DNA of 5,130 bases from an uncultured Oscillospiraceae bacterium. Lineage in GTDB: Bacteria > Bacillota > Clostridia > Oscillospirales > Acutalibacteraceae. The number at the start of each line of letters is the position of its first letter. The first letter of the stretch is position 1. Shown piece after piece: positions 1 through 5,130 of the stretch. Where the stretch lies: positions 1 to 5,130 of the forward strand of contig CABSLJ010000172.1 in NCBI GenBank assembly GCA_902478455.1. Reading direction: 5' to 3'. Under the pieces are notes generated by a model. The model had not been told where the DNA came from. It saw nothing but the letters and a program-made list of their open reading frames with translations, and made no database searches. The translations under genes were made by a program, and so were the position numbers.

Positions 1-1008
1 CCAGAAGGCGAGGGAGAAAATATCGTCCTGCAAGGGGAGATAACGGCCGCCGGACCGCCAGCCCAGCGCCTGAATGGTCACGCGCAGATCACTCTGAAAC
101 CGGATGGGGTCGGCGATATGCCAGCGGTAAAGGGAAAAACGCTGCTGGGAGCTGTAGAGCCCATCCGGGCGGACAACCTTGGGCATACCCGAATAAGGCG
201 TGGAAAACTCCCGGTAGCTGCCGTTCACATCAAAATTGTACGAGCCGCAGAAATAATCCTCTGTACCAGTCCCGCAGATGGTGGGATATTCGCTGTCCCC
301 GTCGAGATAGAACTTGATCTCCCCCTCTCCCCACCAGCCGTTGTTGTGCACGCCCCAGGTCATGTAGGTCCCCACATAGTGGCCCTGGCCGCGCACGCCG
401 TCTAGAAGGGGGTACACCTCTTTGTAGGGCAGGGGATTGACTCGCCGGAACTGGGCGTGGAAATAGGCGCACTCCTCAGGAACTGCGGTCAGGATGTAAT
501 CAATCTGGTAATAGTAAGTGACGTCTTCTTCCGAACGGTTTTCCAGCGTCATGCGGCAGCCCTTGCGGAAGGGCATTTCCCAGTAGCAGTTGAAGGCGCT
601 GCCGGGATTGACGCACACGGCCAGAGAGCTGATCTGTGCAAACTCCCCCTGCAGGCCGCTTGCAAAAAAATCTCCCACCGGGCATTCCACCGAGGGACTC
701 TCCTCCCCGTCCCAATAGATGCGCAGGATGGTATTGCGCCAGGTACCGGTAGGGGTCATCCAGATGTGCTGGACAGCGCCCTCCCCCTCGATCCGGGCGA
801 TTTCTGCGCATTCCCCCGCCTGAATGACGATGGAAGGGGATATCTTCCAGCCGACGCCCAAATCGGCGGCGCATTTCTTTCCCGTCCCTTCGGTCGCCAT
901 ACCGCCCTTTCCCTTTTCTCCCGTTCTGTTTTCCGGGCAGATGGACCGGCTCTCCGCATTGGAAAGGCGGGAGAGATTTCCGAGATGGCAACCCAAACCA
1001 TTGAACAT
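1..1008 (-). CDS. DUF2961 / glycoside hydrolase family 172-type protein, partial (C-terminus outside window)
   Basis: An open frame of exactly 336 codons from ATG 1008 to the window edge with no stop. DUF2961 proteins are usually about 360-380 residues and the visible end, LPLQDDIFSLAFW at 324-336, matches the family's closing 'DDi.SvayWYq' strand, so only a few dozen residues are missing. Landmarks: NLSRLSNAES at 11-20, QHIWMTPTGTWRNTILRIYWDGEESPS at 80-106 in short form HIWMT and LRIYWDGEE, CPVGDFF at 109-115, GWWGEGEIKFYLDGD at 224-238 and GTGTEDYF at 246-253. Glu228 or Glu230 and Glu250 sit in the two motifs where, as I recall, the catalytic carboxylates of characterised GH172 enzymes lie. 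Those enzymes act on alpha-D-fructofuranosides (difructose dianhydride I) and D-arabinofuranosides by jelly-roll domains in oligomers. There is no signal peptide, so an imported oligosaccharide or glycoside is the likely substrate. Linkage specificity cannot be assigned. Confidence 0.93.
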   Translation of the reverse strand, partial: MFNGLGCHLGNLSRLSNAESRSICPENRTGEKGKGGMATEGTGKKCAADLGVGWKISPSIVIQAGECAEIARIEGEGAVQHIWMTPTGTWRNTILRIYWDGEESPSVECPVGDFFASGLQGEFAQISSLAVCVNPGSAFNCYWEMPFRKGCRMTLENRSEEDVTYYYQIDYILTAVPEECAYFHAQFRRVNPLPYKEVYPLLDGVRGQGHYVGTYMTWGVHNNGWWGEGEIKFYLDGDSEYPTICGTGTEDYFCGSYNFDVNGSYREFSTPYSGMPKVVRPDGLYSSQQRFSLYRWHIADPIRFQSDLRVTIQALGWRSGGRYLPLQDDIFSLAFW

Positions 1009-1017
1009 AACAACACA

Positions 1018-1022
1018 CTCCT
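1018..1022 (-). promoter_or_regulatory. Ribosome binding site for the GH172-like gene
   Basis: AGGAG on the minus strand (1022-1018) lies 9 nt before ATG at 1008. It fixes the start of a gene that runs off the window. Confidence 0.75.
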
Positions 1023-1045
1023 ATTTCCGGATTCAACTACAGCTC

Positions 1046-1084
1046 AGCGCCGCACAGGCTTTTCCGGGGTTCCTGCGCGGCGCT
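1046..1084 (-). promoter_or_regulatory. 13-bp intergenic hairpin between isomerase and GH172 genes
   Basis: On the minus strand AGCGCCGCGCAGG (1084-1072) pairs with CCTGTGCGGCGCT (1058-1046). That is 13 consecutive pairs with a single G-U, around a 13-nt loop. It starts 9 nt after the isomerase stop and ends 37 nt before the next start. No T-run follows, so it is not a standard intrinsic terminator. A role in protecting or processing the message, or in lowering downstream expression, is inferred. The rest of the 85-nt spacer holds only the ribosome binding site of the next gene. Confidence 0.6.
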
Positions 1085-1093
1085 GTCAACTCA

Positions 1094-1951
1094 CTATTGT
1101 TCAGATAAAATGGGCTGCAAAAAGGCAAATACCTTTTGGATTTTGGCTTCGGTTTCATCCTCATTGGAGAAATCCTCCACCGAGACCCAGCCGTCGTAGC
1201 CCACCTCGCGGAGCAAAGAAAGGAATTTTGGAATGTCCACAACCCCCTTATCCATGGGGCAGAATTCCCACGTCCATCCCTCGCCGTCATGCGGGGCGAG
1301 CCAGCGGGTGTTCTTTACATGTACATGGGCAAGGTAATCCCCCAAAAGTTCAAAGCCCATTTTATACTGCTCGTAGCCCTCCAGCACCATGTTGCCGGGG
1401 TCGTAGATCACGCCGATGCAGCGCGGGTCAAAACCGCAGATCATCCGGTAGACGGCGCTGGCGCTCGGGACAATGGTATCCATATGGGTTTCCAGCAGCA
1501 GTTTGACCCCATACCGCGCCGCGGGCTCCATCAGTCCGGCAAGGTGTTCCCTGGTGCGGGCAAACAGCTCGTTAAAATGGACCGTGCCGTCATAGCGCGG
1601 AACGTCCACGCGCATCATCGGGCAGCCGATGGACGAAGCCGCCTGCATGCCGAGGACTATCCCCTCATAATCGGACACCGGATTGTTGTAGGCCATGGAG
1701 CAAACAGCAAGACCGGCCGCATCACAGAGAGCTTTGGCCTCCTTCATCCCCTCGACGACGTTGCCGCTGTCCACCGTGGAGCGGTTGTTGGACCAATACC
1801 GTCTGTGATACTGATAATCCGGTCCCTTCTCCTCGGGAGAAGGCGGAGCCACCCGCCATTCGATGCCGGCAAAACCGATTCTTTTGGCCAGATCTACCGT
1901 TTCTTTTACATTATACTCCGGCGTGGAAACGCTGAACAGACTGAATTTCAA
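1094..1951 (-). CDS. Sugar phosphate isomerase/epimerase-like TIM-barrel protein (AP endonuclease 2 / xylose isomerase-like), TTG start
   Basis: A 285-residue single-domain TIM barrel of the family that includes IolE, IolI, IolO, hydroxypyruvate isomerase and tagatose-type ketose epimerases. These act on keto-sugars or keto-inositols with a divalent metal. The barrel begins at residue 2 (KFSLFS), and GFAGIEWR at 26-33 is a typical early beta strand. The four expected metal ligands are in place: Glu154 in LLLETHMD, Asp184 in IYDPGNM, His211 in AHVHVKN and Glu259 in VSVEDFS; His156 is also well placed for catalysis. No signal peptide. Translation appears to start at TTG 1951, since no in-frame ATG exists before residue 69 and the TTG has a good ribosome binding site. 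It ends in a tandem stop, TAG (1096-1094) then TGA. It follows the dehydrogenase by 60 nt. It could act as a ketose epimerase, an inosose isomerase/dehydratase, or the catalytic subunit of a 3-keto-glycoside lyase like DgpC, although no small DgpB-type partner is seen. Confidence 0.92.
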   Translation of the reverse strand: MKFSLFSVSTPEYNVKETVDLAKRIGFAGIEWRVAPPSPEEKGPDYQYHRRYWSNNRSTVDSGNVVEGMKEAKALCDAAGLAVCSMAYNNPVSDYEGIVLGMQAASSIGCPMMRVDVPRYDGTVHFNELFARTREHLAGLMEPAARYGVKLLLETHMDTIVPSASAVYRMICGFDPRCIGVIYDPGNMVLEGYEQYKMGFELLGDYLAHVHVKNTRWLAPHDGEGWTWEFCPMDKGVVDIPKFLSLLREVGYDGWVSVEDFSNEDETEAKIQKVFAFLQPILSEQ

Positions 1952-1960
1952 TGAAATCCA

Positions 1961-1966
1961 TCCTTT
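1961..1966 (-). promoter_or_regulatory. Ribosome binding site supporting a TTG start
   Basis: AAAGGA on the minus strand (1966-1961) sits 9 nt before TTG at 1951. The only nearby ATG (1961-1959) is out of frame, and no in-frame ATG or GTG lies between the previous stop and 1951. The spacer 1952-2011 otherwise shows only a weak 5-bp stem. Confidence 0.7.
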
Positions 1967-2011
1967 CCCTTTGTGTGAAATATCAAAGCTGAGCGAAAAC
2001 AGATCGCTTTC

Positions 2012-3154
2012 TCAAACATTCACCCAGCTTTTCTGCCGGCTGCTTTGCAGAATAGCCTCGGTCAGCCGGGCAATGTAATGCCCATCCTCAAAGGTGGCAT
2101 AGTCACAGGCCGCCTCCTCTTCCCCCGCAAGGAGCGAGGTATAAAAGCTCTGGATGTTGTTGCGCAGCGCGTCGTTCCATCCCTCGGGATGGCCTGCGGC
2201 CAGGTAGGTATACTGCCGGGCGGCGGGATCCATCAGGTTGGGATTGCGCAGCACCTCCCGGTTGTCCTTCTCCCGGAAACCCATCCACATACGGTCGGCC
2301 GTCTCCTGATTCCAGTAAAGGGAAGCTTTTGAGCCGTCAACCTCCAGATTGAGGTAGCACTTGCGGCCGGGGCTGACCTGAGAGACATAAAACACGCCGC
2401 GCGTGCCGTTTTCCATGCGGAAGAGCACCGCCCCGTAATCCTCGGTTGTGACCGGGCGCTCCTCATAAGCGCCGGTGTTCTGCGCGAAGGTCTCCACCTG
2501 CGCCAACGGCTTTTTCCGCACGGGAAGAAGGGTTGCCAAGTCGGCACAAACAGCGCAGATGCGCGAGCCGACGACCGTCTGCGCCGCGTCCATCCAGTGG
2601 GAGCCGATGTCGGCCACCGCGCGGGAAGCGCCGCCGAATTCCGGCTCGATGCGCCAATTGTAGTCGGTGTCATAGAGCAGCCAGTCCTGAAGGTAGGAGC
2701 CGTGCACCAAACGCGGCGCGCCGATTTCCCCCTTCTGTACCTTACACTTCATCTCCTGCACCAGTGGGTTCATACGGTAGTTGAAATTGACGGCGGCCAT
2801 CACTTCGGGATGCTCCTTCAGCAGTGCGAGCATCCTGCCGGTCTCTTCACTGTTTAAGCCCAGCGGCTTTTCGGAAAAAACATGCTTGCCTGCCCGGATG
2901 ATCTTTTCGTTGACCTCGAGGTGGAGGTGATTGGGGGTGCAGTTGTGCACAATGTCGATCTCCGGGTCGGCGAGCAGTTGCTCCAGTGTATCGTAGCATT
3001 TCGGTATGGAATAGCGCTCGGCTTTTTGGCGGGCAAGGGCGCTGCTGGTATCGGCTGCAGCAGTGACCTCAGCAAAGCCCAGCCGCCGGATGGCCTCTAT
3101 ATGGCTGATGCCGATAAAGCCGAGTCCCGCTATACCCACTTTCAGCTTACGCAT
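2012..3154 (-). CDS. Gfo/Idh/MocA-family NAD(P)-dependent oxidoreductase
   Basis: A 380-residue cytoplasmic dehydrogenase of the sugar/inositol type, oxidising a ring hydroxyl to a ketone or the reverse. The N-terminal Rossmann fold starts at once: VGIAGLGFIG at 6-15 contains GxGxxG (10-15). NCTPNHLH at 71-78 and the hallmark EKP at 95-97 (Lys96 catalytic/nicotinamide side) follow. The C-terminal alpha/beta domain carries NFNYRMNP at 123-130 and the active-site segment GGASRAVADIGSHWMD at 174-189, with Asp182 and His186 as the likely catalytic pair. Length and motifs are complete. Start chosen at ATG 3154 from the GGGAGG site and because the Rossmann strand begins at residue 5; stop is TGA at 2014-2012. 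It overlaps the aminotransferase by 8 nt, which suggests coupled translation and a joint role in keto/amino exchange. The substrate (sugar, sugar phosphate, inositol or glycoside) cannot be told from the family. Confidence 0.94.
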   Translation of the reverse strand: MRKLKVGIAGLGFIGISHIEAIRRLGFAEVTAAADTSSALARQKAERYSIPKCYDTLEQLLADPEIDIVHNCTPNHLHLEVNEKIIRAGKHVFSEKPLGLNSEETGRMLALLKEHPEVMAAVNFNYRMNPLVQEMKCKVQKGEIGAPRLVHGSYLQDWLLYDTDYNWRIEPEFGGASRAVADIGSHWMDAAQTVVGSRICAVCADLATLLPVRKKPLAQVETFAQNTGAYEERPVTTEDYGAVLFRMENGTRGVFYVSQVSPGRKCYLNLEVDGSKASLYWNQETADRMWMGFREKDNREVLRNPNLMDPAARQYTYLAAGHPEGWNDALRNNIQSFYTSLLAGEEEAACDYATFEDGHYIARLTEAILQSSRQKSWVNV

Positions 3155-4394
3155 GGGCCGCCTCCCGCACCGCCTCTGCGGCCAGTTCGCGCACTCTGGC
3201 GGCGGTTGAGAGGATTTCCTCTTCACTGGAGAGGATATTGACGCCGAAGCCGGCCCCCAGTCCGCCGTCCACCACGCCTACGCTGAGATTGACCGCGCGG
3301 TCGAGGATGGCGTCGGTCTGCGGCAGCATATGGGCGCGATACTCCATGTTTCTGCCGTAAGCGGGGCAGTCGTAGGGGCAGGGATAGTCGGTCGCCGTCT
3401 GCTTGCCGAGGATCTGCTCCATGTTGTTATACACATGCCAGCCCGAGTGGGCGAGCGTCCGGCCTCCTATTTTCTCACAGAAGCAGTCGGCCGCAGCGCT
3501 GCTCTCAAAGAGCAGGGTAAGCAGGGTGGCGCACTCGCCTTCATCGTTGACGACGCGGAATCCCACACCGGGCATGCCGGAAAGCGCCTGCTTAAAGATC
3601 GCCTTCTTCTCCCGCAAAAGTCCTAGAATGCGGTCGAGCTTGCGCACCTGCGCGAGGGCGACCGCCCCCGTCAGCTCGTTCATACGCATATTCATGCCGA
3701 TGATGCTTCGTTTGCCGATTTCCACGCCGGTACGGTTGGGCTTGTGGCCCTGATCGTGGAAGCCGAAAGCGCGCTCATAAAGCTCGTCGCTGTTGGTGAG
3801 TACCATACCGCCGTCCCCGGCTGTGATGGTCTTGAAAACGTTGAGGGAAAAGGCGGCGATGTCCCCAAAGGTGCCGACCTTTCTTCCCTTGTAGGAAGCG
3901 CCCGCCGCCTGGCAGCAGTCTTCAATGACAGCAAGTCCGTGCTTTTGGGCGATGGCCATAACGGCGTCCATATCGCAGGGGTTGCCGAGCATATGAACCG
4001 GCAGAATGGCCTTGGTGCGGTCGGTGATTTTCCGCTCAACATCTGCGGGATCGATGGTCAGAGACTCGTTGACCTCGGCGAGCACGGGGATGGCGCGGGA
4101 GAGGATGACGGAGGAAATGGAGGCGATAAAGGTGTATCCCGGCACGATGACCTCATCCCCCGGCCCTATGCCCAGGGCGGCCAGGCAGCACATGAGCGCG
4201 CCCGAGCCGCTGCTGACGGCCACACAGTGCTTCGCCCCCGAAAAGCGGGCAAACTCCTCTTCCAGCTGATTTACTTTTCGTTTGAAGGCGGGGTCGTCCT
4301 CCGAACCATAGCGGAAGAGATAACCGCTCTCCAAGACGTCCAATACTTCCTTTTTTTCCTCCTCACCGAGGAGGAAAGCGCCCGGTCCTGGCAT
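3147..4394 (-). CDS. DegT/DnrJ/EryC1/StrS-family PLP-dependent aminotransferase
   Basis: A 415-residue cytoplasmic fold-type I PLP enzyme, slightly longer than the usual 370-400. The family typically moves an amino group between glutamate and a keto-sugar or keto-cyclitol. Landmarks: SSGSGAL at 61-67 (phosphate-binding region), PGYTFIAS at 85-92, VIEDCCQAAG at 156-165 with Asp159 placed to hold the pyridine nitrogen and Gln162 near the ring, FSLNVFK at 182-188 with Lys188 as the expected Schiff-base lysine, followed by the glycine-rich TAGDGGM at 191-197, and GMNMRMNELTGAVALAQ at 233-249, a typical family segment. All key residues are present, so it is probably active rather than one of the lysine-less dehydratases. 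The start at 4394 has a good ribosome binding site, and its TAA overlaps the next gene's ATG by 8 nt. Pairing with a Gfo/Idh/MocA dehydrogenase recalls NtdA/NtdC (kanosamine) and RifK/RifL. Whether this one adds or removes an amino group is unknown. Confidence 0.93.
   Translation of the reverse strand: MPGPGAFLLGEEEKKEVLDVLESGYLFRYGSEDDPAFKRKVNQLEEEFARFSGAKHCVAVSSGSGALMCCLAALGIGPGDEVIVPGYTFIASISSVILSRAIPVLAEVNESLTIDPADVERKITDRTKAILPVHMLGNPCDMDAVMAIAQKHGLAVIEDCCQAAGASYKGRKVGTFGDIAAFSLNVFKTITAGDGGMVLTNSDELYERAFGFHDQGHKPNRTGVEIGKRSIIGMNMRMNELTGAVALAQVRKLDRILGLLREKKAIFKQALSGMPGVGFRVVNDEGECATLLTLLFESSAAADCFCEKIGGRTLAHSGWHVYNNMEQILGKQTATDYPCPYDCPAYGRNMEYRAHMLPQTDAILDRAVNLSVGVVDGGLGAGFGVNILSSEEEILSTAARVRELAAEAVREAAHA
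3161..3166 (-). promoter_or_regulatory. Ribosome binding site for the dehydrogenase, inside the aminotransferase gene
   Basis: GGGAGG on the minus strand (3166-3161) lies 6 nt before the ATG at 3154, within the last codons of the aminotransferase gene. It supports 3154 as the start, over an in-frame ATG at 3226 that would add 24 residues of out-of-frame aminotransferase sequence. Confidence 0.75.
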
Positions 4395-4403
4395 AATGTA
4401 CAG

Positions 4404-4410
4404 CTCCTTT
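4404..4410 (-). promoter_or_regulatory. Ribosome binding site that fixes the aminotransferase start
   Basis: AAAGGAG reads on the minus strand at 4410-4404, 9 nt before ATG at 4394. This supports the ATG at 4394 over the in-frame ATG at 4460. The upstream ATG lies in the right arm and loop region of the long hairpin and would add 22 residues unrelated to the family. Confidence 0.8.
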
Positions 4411-4414
4411 CCAT

Positions 4415-4432
4415 AAAAAGGGCTCAAAGCCC
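4415..4432 (-). terminator. Short intrinsic-terminator-like stem-loop with U-tract just before the aminotransferase RBS
   Basis: Minus-strand GGGCT (4432-4428), a 3-nt loop TTG, AGCCC (4424-4420), then five T (4419-4415). The stem is only 5 bp, so it is probably a weak or leaky terminator. It lies 2 nt before the GGAAAGGAG ribosome binding site of the aminotransferase gene, which leaves no room for a promoter between terminator and gene. I see no convincing -35/-10 pair in the 123-nt spacer either. Partial termination or attenuation between the first and second genes is therefore more likely than a clean operon end. Confidence 0.5.
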
Positions 4433-4437
4433 CCCAC

Positions 4438-4493
4438 GGCTGTTCAGAAAGGCGGCGCACCTTCCCGTTTTGTCCGCGCCGCCTTCCACAGCC
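4438..4493 (-). promoter_or_regulatory. Long GC-rich hairpin between creatininase and aminotransferase genes
   Basis: On the minus strand GGCTGT (4493-4488) pairs with ACAGCC (4443-4438). After a 2/5-nt internal loop, AAGGCGGCGC (4485-4476) pairs perfectly with GCGCCGCCTT (4458-4449) around a 17-nt loop. This gives 16 base pairs, mostly GC, starting 24 nt after the creatininase stop. No T-run directly follows it. It could stabilise or help process the upstream message, or act with the terminator-like stem that follows at 4432-4415. The pairing is seen directly; the function is inferred. Confidence 0.6.
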
Positions 4494-4517
4494 TGTTTAT
4501 TTCTTCCAGTTTTTTTG

Positions 4518-5130
4518 TTACCGACGGATTTGATCCATTTCCCTCTGAATCTTTTCCGAGATGACCTCTACCGAATATTCCACCGTTTTTCGGCCCAGAT
4601 CGGGTGAAAATTCGCGCGGATCGTTCTCTACAGTAAAGTCGGCGTTGGGATGTCCGCAGAAGGCGGCGTCGTCCACAACGGCATAATCCAGGTTGTAGAT
4701 CGGCTCGCCCTTAGGCGGCAGGGTGGATACGTCCACGCACTCAGGGTGCAGGTAGGAAAGAATGGAGGTCTCCACCTGGGTGGCATGACCAAAATCCTGT
4801 ACGCCTCCTTCAAAGAAGGTGGTGATGGTGTAGAGCACGCGGGCGTCGGTGGTGGCGGTGAACTCCTTGGCCAGCCGTTCCAGCACGCGGATATGGTTCT
4901 CTCCGCCGTGGCCGTTGACAATGACAATCAGCTTGTACCCCTGGATGACCAGCAGACGCAGATATTCGCGCACTGTGACGCCGAAAACGTCCTCACTGGC
5001 ATAGAGGCTGGGCATGCTGTTCTTGGGGAAGTCCATGCCGACGACCCACTCATCCCCCTGGAAGCCTATGTTCTTGAGCATCTGCTCGCTGCGTTCACGC
5101 TCGGTGCCCCAATAAAAGGTGGGAAGCACC
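4518..5130 (-). CDS. Creatininase-superfamily metal-dependent hydrolase, partial (N-terminus outside window)
   Basis: Two hundred and three codons are visible, ending in TAA at 4520-4518. The frame stays open to the window edge, so the GTG at 5129 is an internal valine, not a start. Family members run about 240-270 residues, so some 50 N-terminal residues, which normally carry the first metal ligands (E-x-H...D), are missing. Visible landmarks, numbered from the GTG: VLPTFYWG at 1-8, matching the family's 'lPtl.yG' strand; IVIVNGHGGENH at 68-79, the metal-binding NGHGG loop; and GHATQVETS at 114-122, matching the family's 'gHAGe.ETS' segment. No signal peptide or membrane segment is seen in this part, so it is probably cytoplasmic. 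The superfamily includes creatinine amidohydrolase, MftE-type peptidases and, as I recall, the 3-dehydro-scyllo-inosose hydrolase IolN; the substrate here is unknown. A carbon-carbon or amide hydrolase acting on a cyclic keto intermediate would fit the neighbours. Family confident, reaction not. Confidence 0.9.
   Translation of the reverse strand, partial: VLPTFYWGTERERSEQMLKNIGFQGDEWVVGMDFPKNSMPSLYASEDVFGVTVREYLRLLVIQGYKLIVIVNGHGGENHIRVLERLAKEFTATTDARVLYTITTFFEGGVQDFGHATQVETSILSYLHPECVDVSTLPPKGEPIYNLDYAVVDDAAFCGHPNADFTVENDPREFSPDLGRKTVEYSVEVISEKIQREMDQIRR

Noticed and set aside
500..1036. 178-residue minus-strand open frame starting at 1036
   Set aside because: It is an alternative frame over the GH172-like gene with Arg/Gly-rich composition and no motif. 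The true frame from ATG 1008 is open for all 336 codons and matches DUF2961 throughout.
457..1506. 349-residue open frame on the plus strand
   Set aside because: It lies antisense to the GH172-like gene, its spacer and the isomerase gene. Its translation is Arg/Pro/Ser-rich and low in recognisable motifs, as expected for a GC-rich shadow frame.
1136..1954. 272-residue open frame on the plus strand
   Set aside because: It is the antisense shadow of the isomerase gene, whose metal ligands and barrel motifs are all on the minus strand.
1992..2008. Small stem AGCGA/TCGCT with a 7-nt loop in the dehydrogenase-isomerase spacer
   Set aside because: Only 5 bp, with no T-run after it in the direction of transcription; too weak to call a terminator or regulatory element.
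3155..3226. N-terminal extension of the dehydrogenase to ATG 3226
   Set aside because: The 24 added residues lie wholly inside the aminotransferase coding region, and the Rossmann strand starts directly after the ATG at 3154, which has its own GGGAGG site.
4395..4460. N-terminal extension of the aminotransferase to ATG 4460
   Set aside because: The extension would be read through the hairpin and terminator-like stem, has no family similarity, and the internal ATG at 4394 has a well-spaced AAAGGAG site.
3744..4607. 287-residue open frame on the plus strand
   Set aside because: It is antisense to the aminotransferase and the end of the creatininase gene, with no family motif; the minus-strand frames carry complete catalytic motifs.

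Overview
The window is GC-rich and all protein-coding content lies on the minus strand, so it reads from high to low coordinates. Strong AGGAG-type ribosome binding sites 6-9 nt from the starts, one TTG start, tight gene packing and the protein families present suggest a GC-rich anaerobic Firmicute (Clostridia, Oscillospiraceae/Lachnospiraceae-like, probably gut or fermentative). This taxonomic call rests on style and family resemblance only.

Layout in transcription order: (1) the C-terminal four fifths of a creatininase-superfamily metallohydrolase (5130-4518, cut by the window edge); (2) a 123-nt spacer with a long GC-rich hairpin followed by a short stem-loop and U-tract, ending right at the ribosome binding site of the next gene; (3) a DegT/DnrJ/EryC1/StrS-type PLP aminotransferase (4394-3147); (4) a Gfo/Idh/MocA NAD(P)-dependent dehydrogenase (3154-2012) that overlaps the aminotransferase by 8 nt; (5) a xylose-isomerase-like TIM-barrel isomerase/epimerase with a TTG start (1951-1094); (6) an 85-nt spacer with a 13-bp hairpin; (7) a DUF2961/GH172 glycoside hydrolase (1008 to beyond position 1), lacking only its last few dozen residues.

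Together this looks like one operon for an unusual sugar, amino sugar or (amino)cyclitol. The GH172-type enzyme could release a monosaccharide inside the cell. The dehydrogenase and aminotransferase could interconvert hydroxyl, keto and amino groups on the ring. The TIM-barrel enzyme could isomerise or epimerise a keto intermediate, and the creatininase-like enzyme could hydrolyse a cyclic amide or a diketo ring. Dehydrogenase, TIM-barrel epimerase and creatininase-type hydrolase also occur together in the Thermotoga-type inositol pathway; the added aminotransferase points to an amino-substituted substrate. The substrate itself cannot be read from the sequence. No transporter, regulator, kinase, RNA gene, mobile element or CRISPR array was seen in the window.
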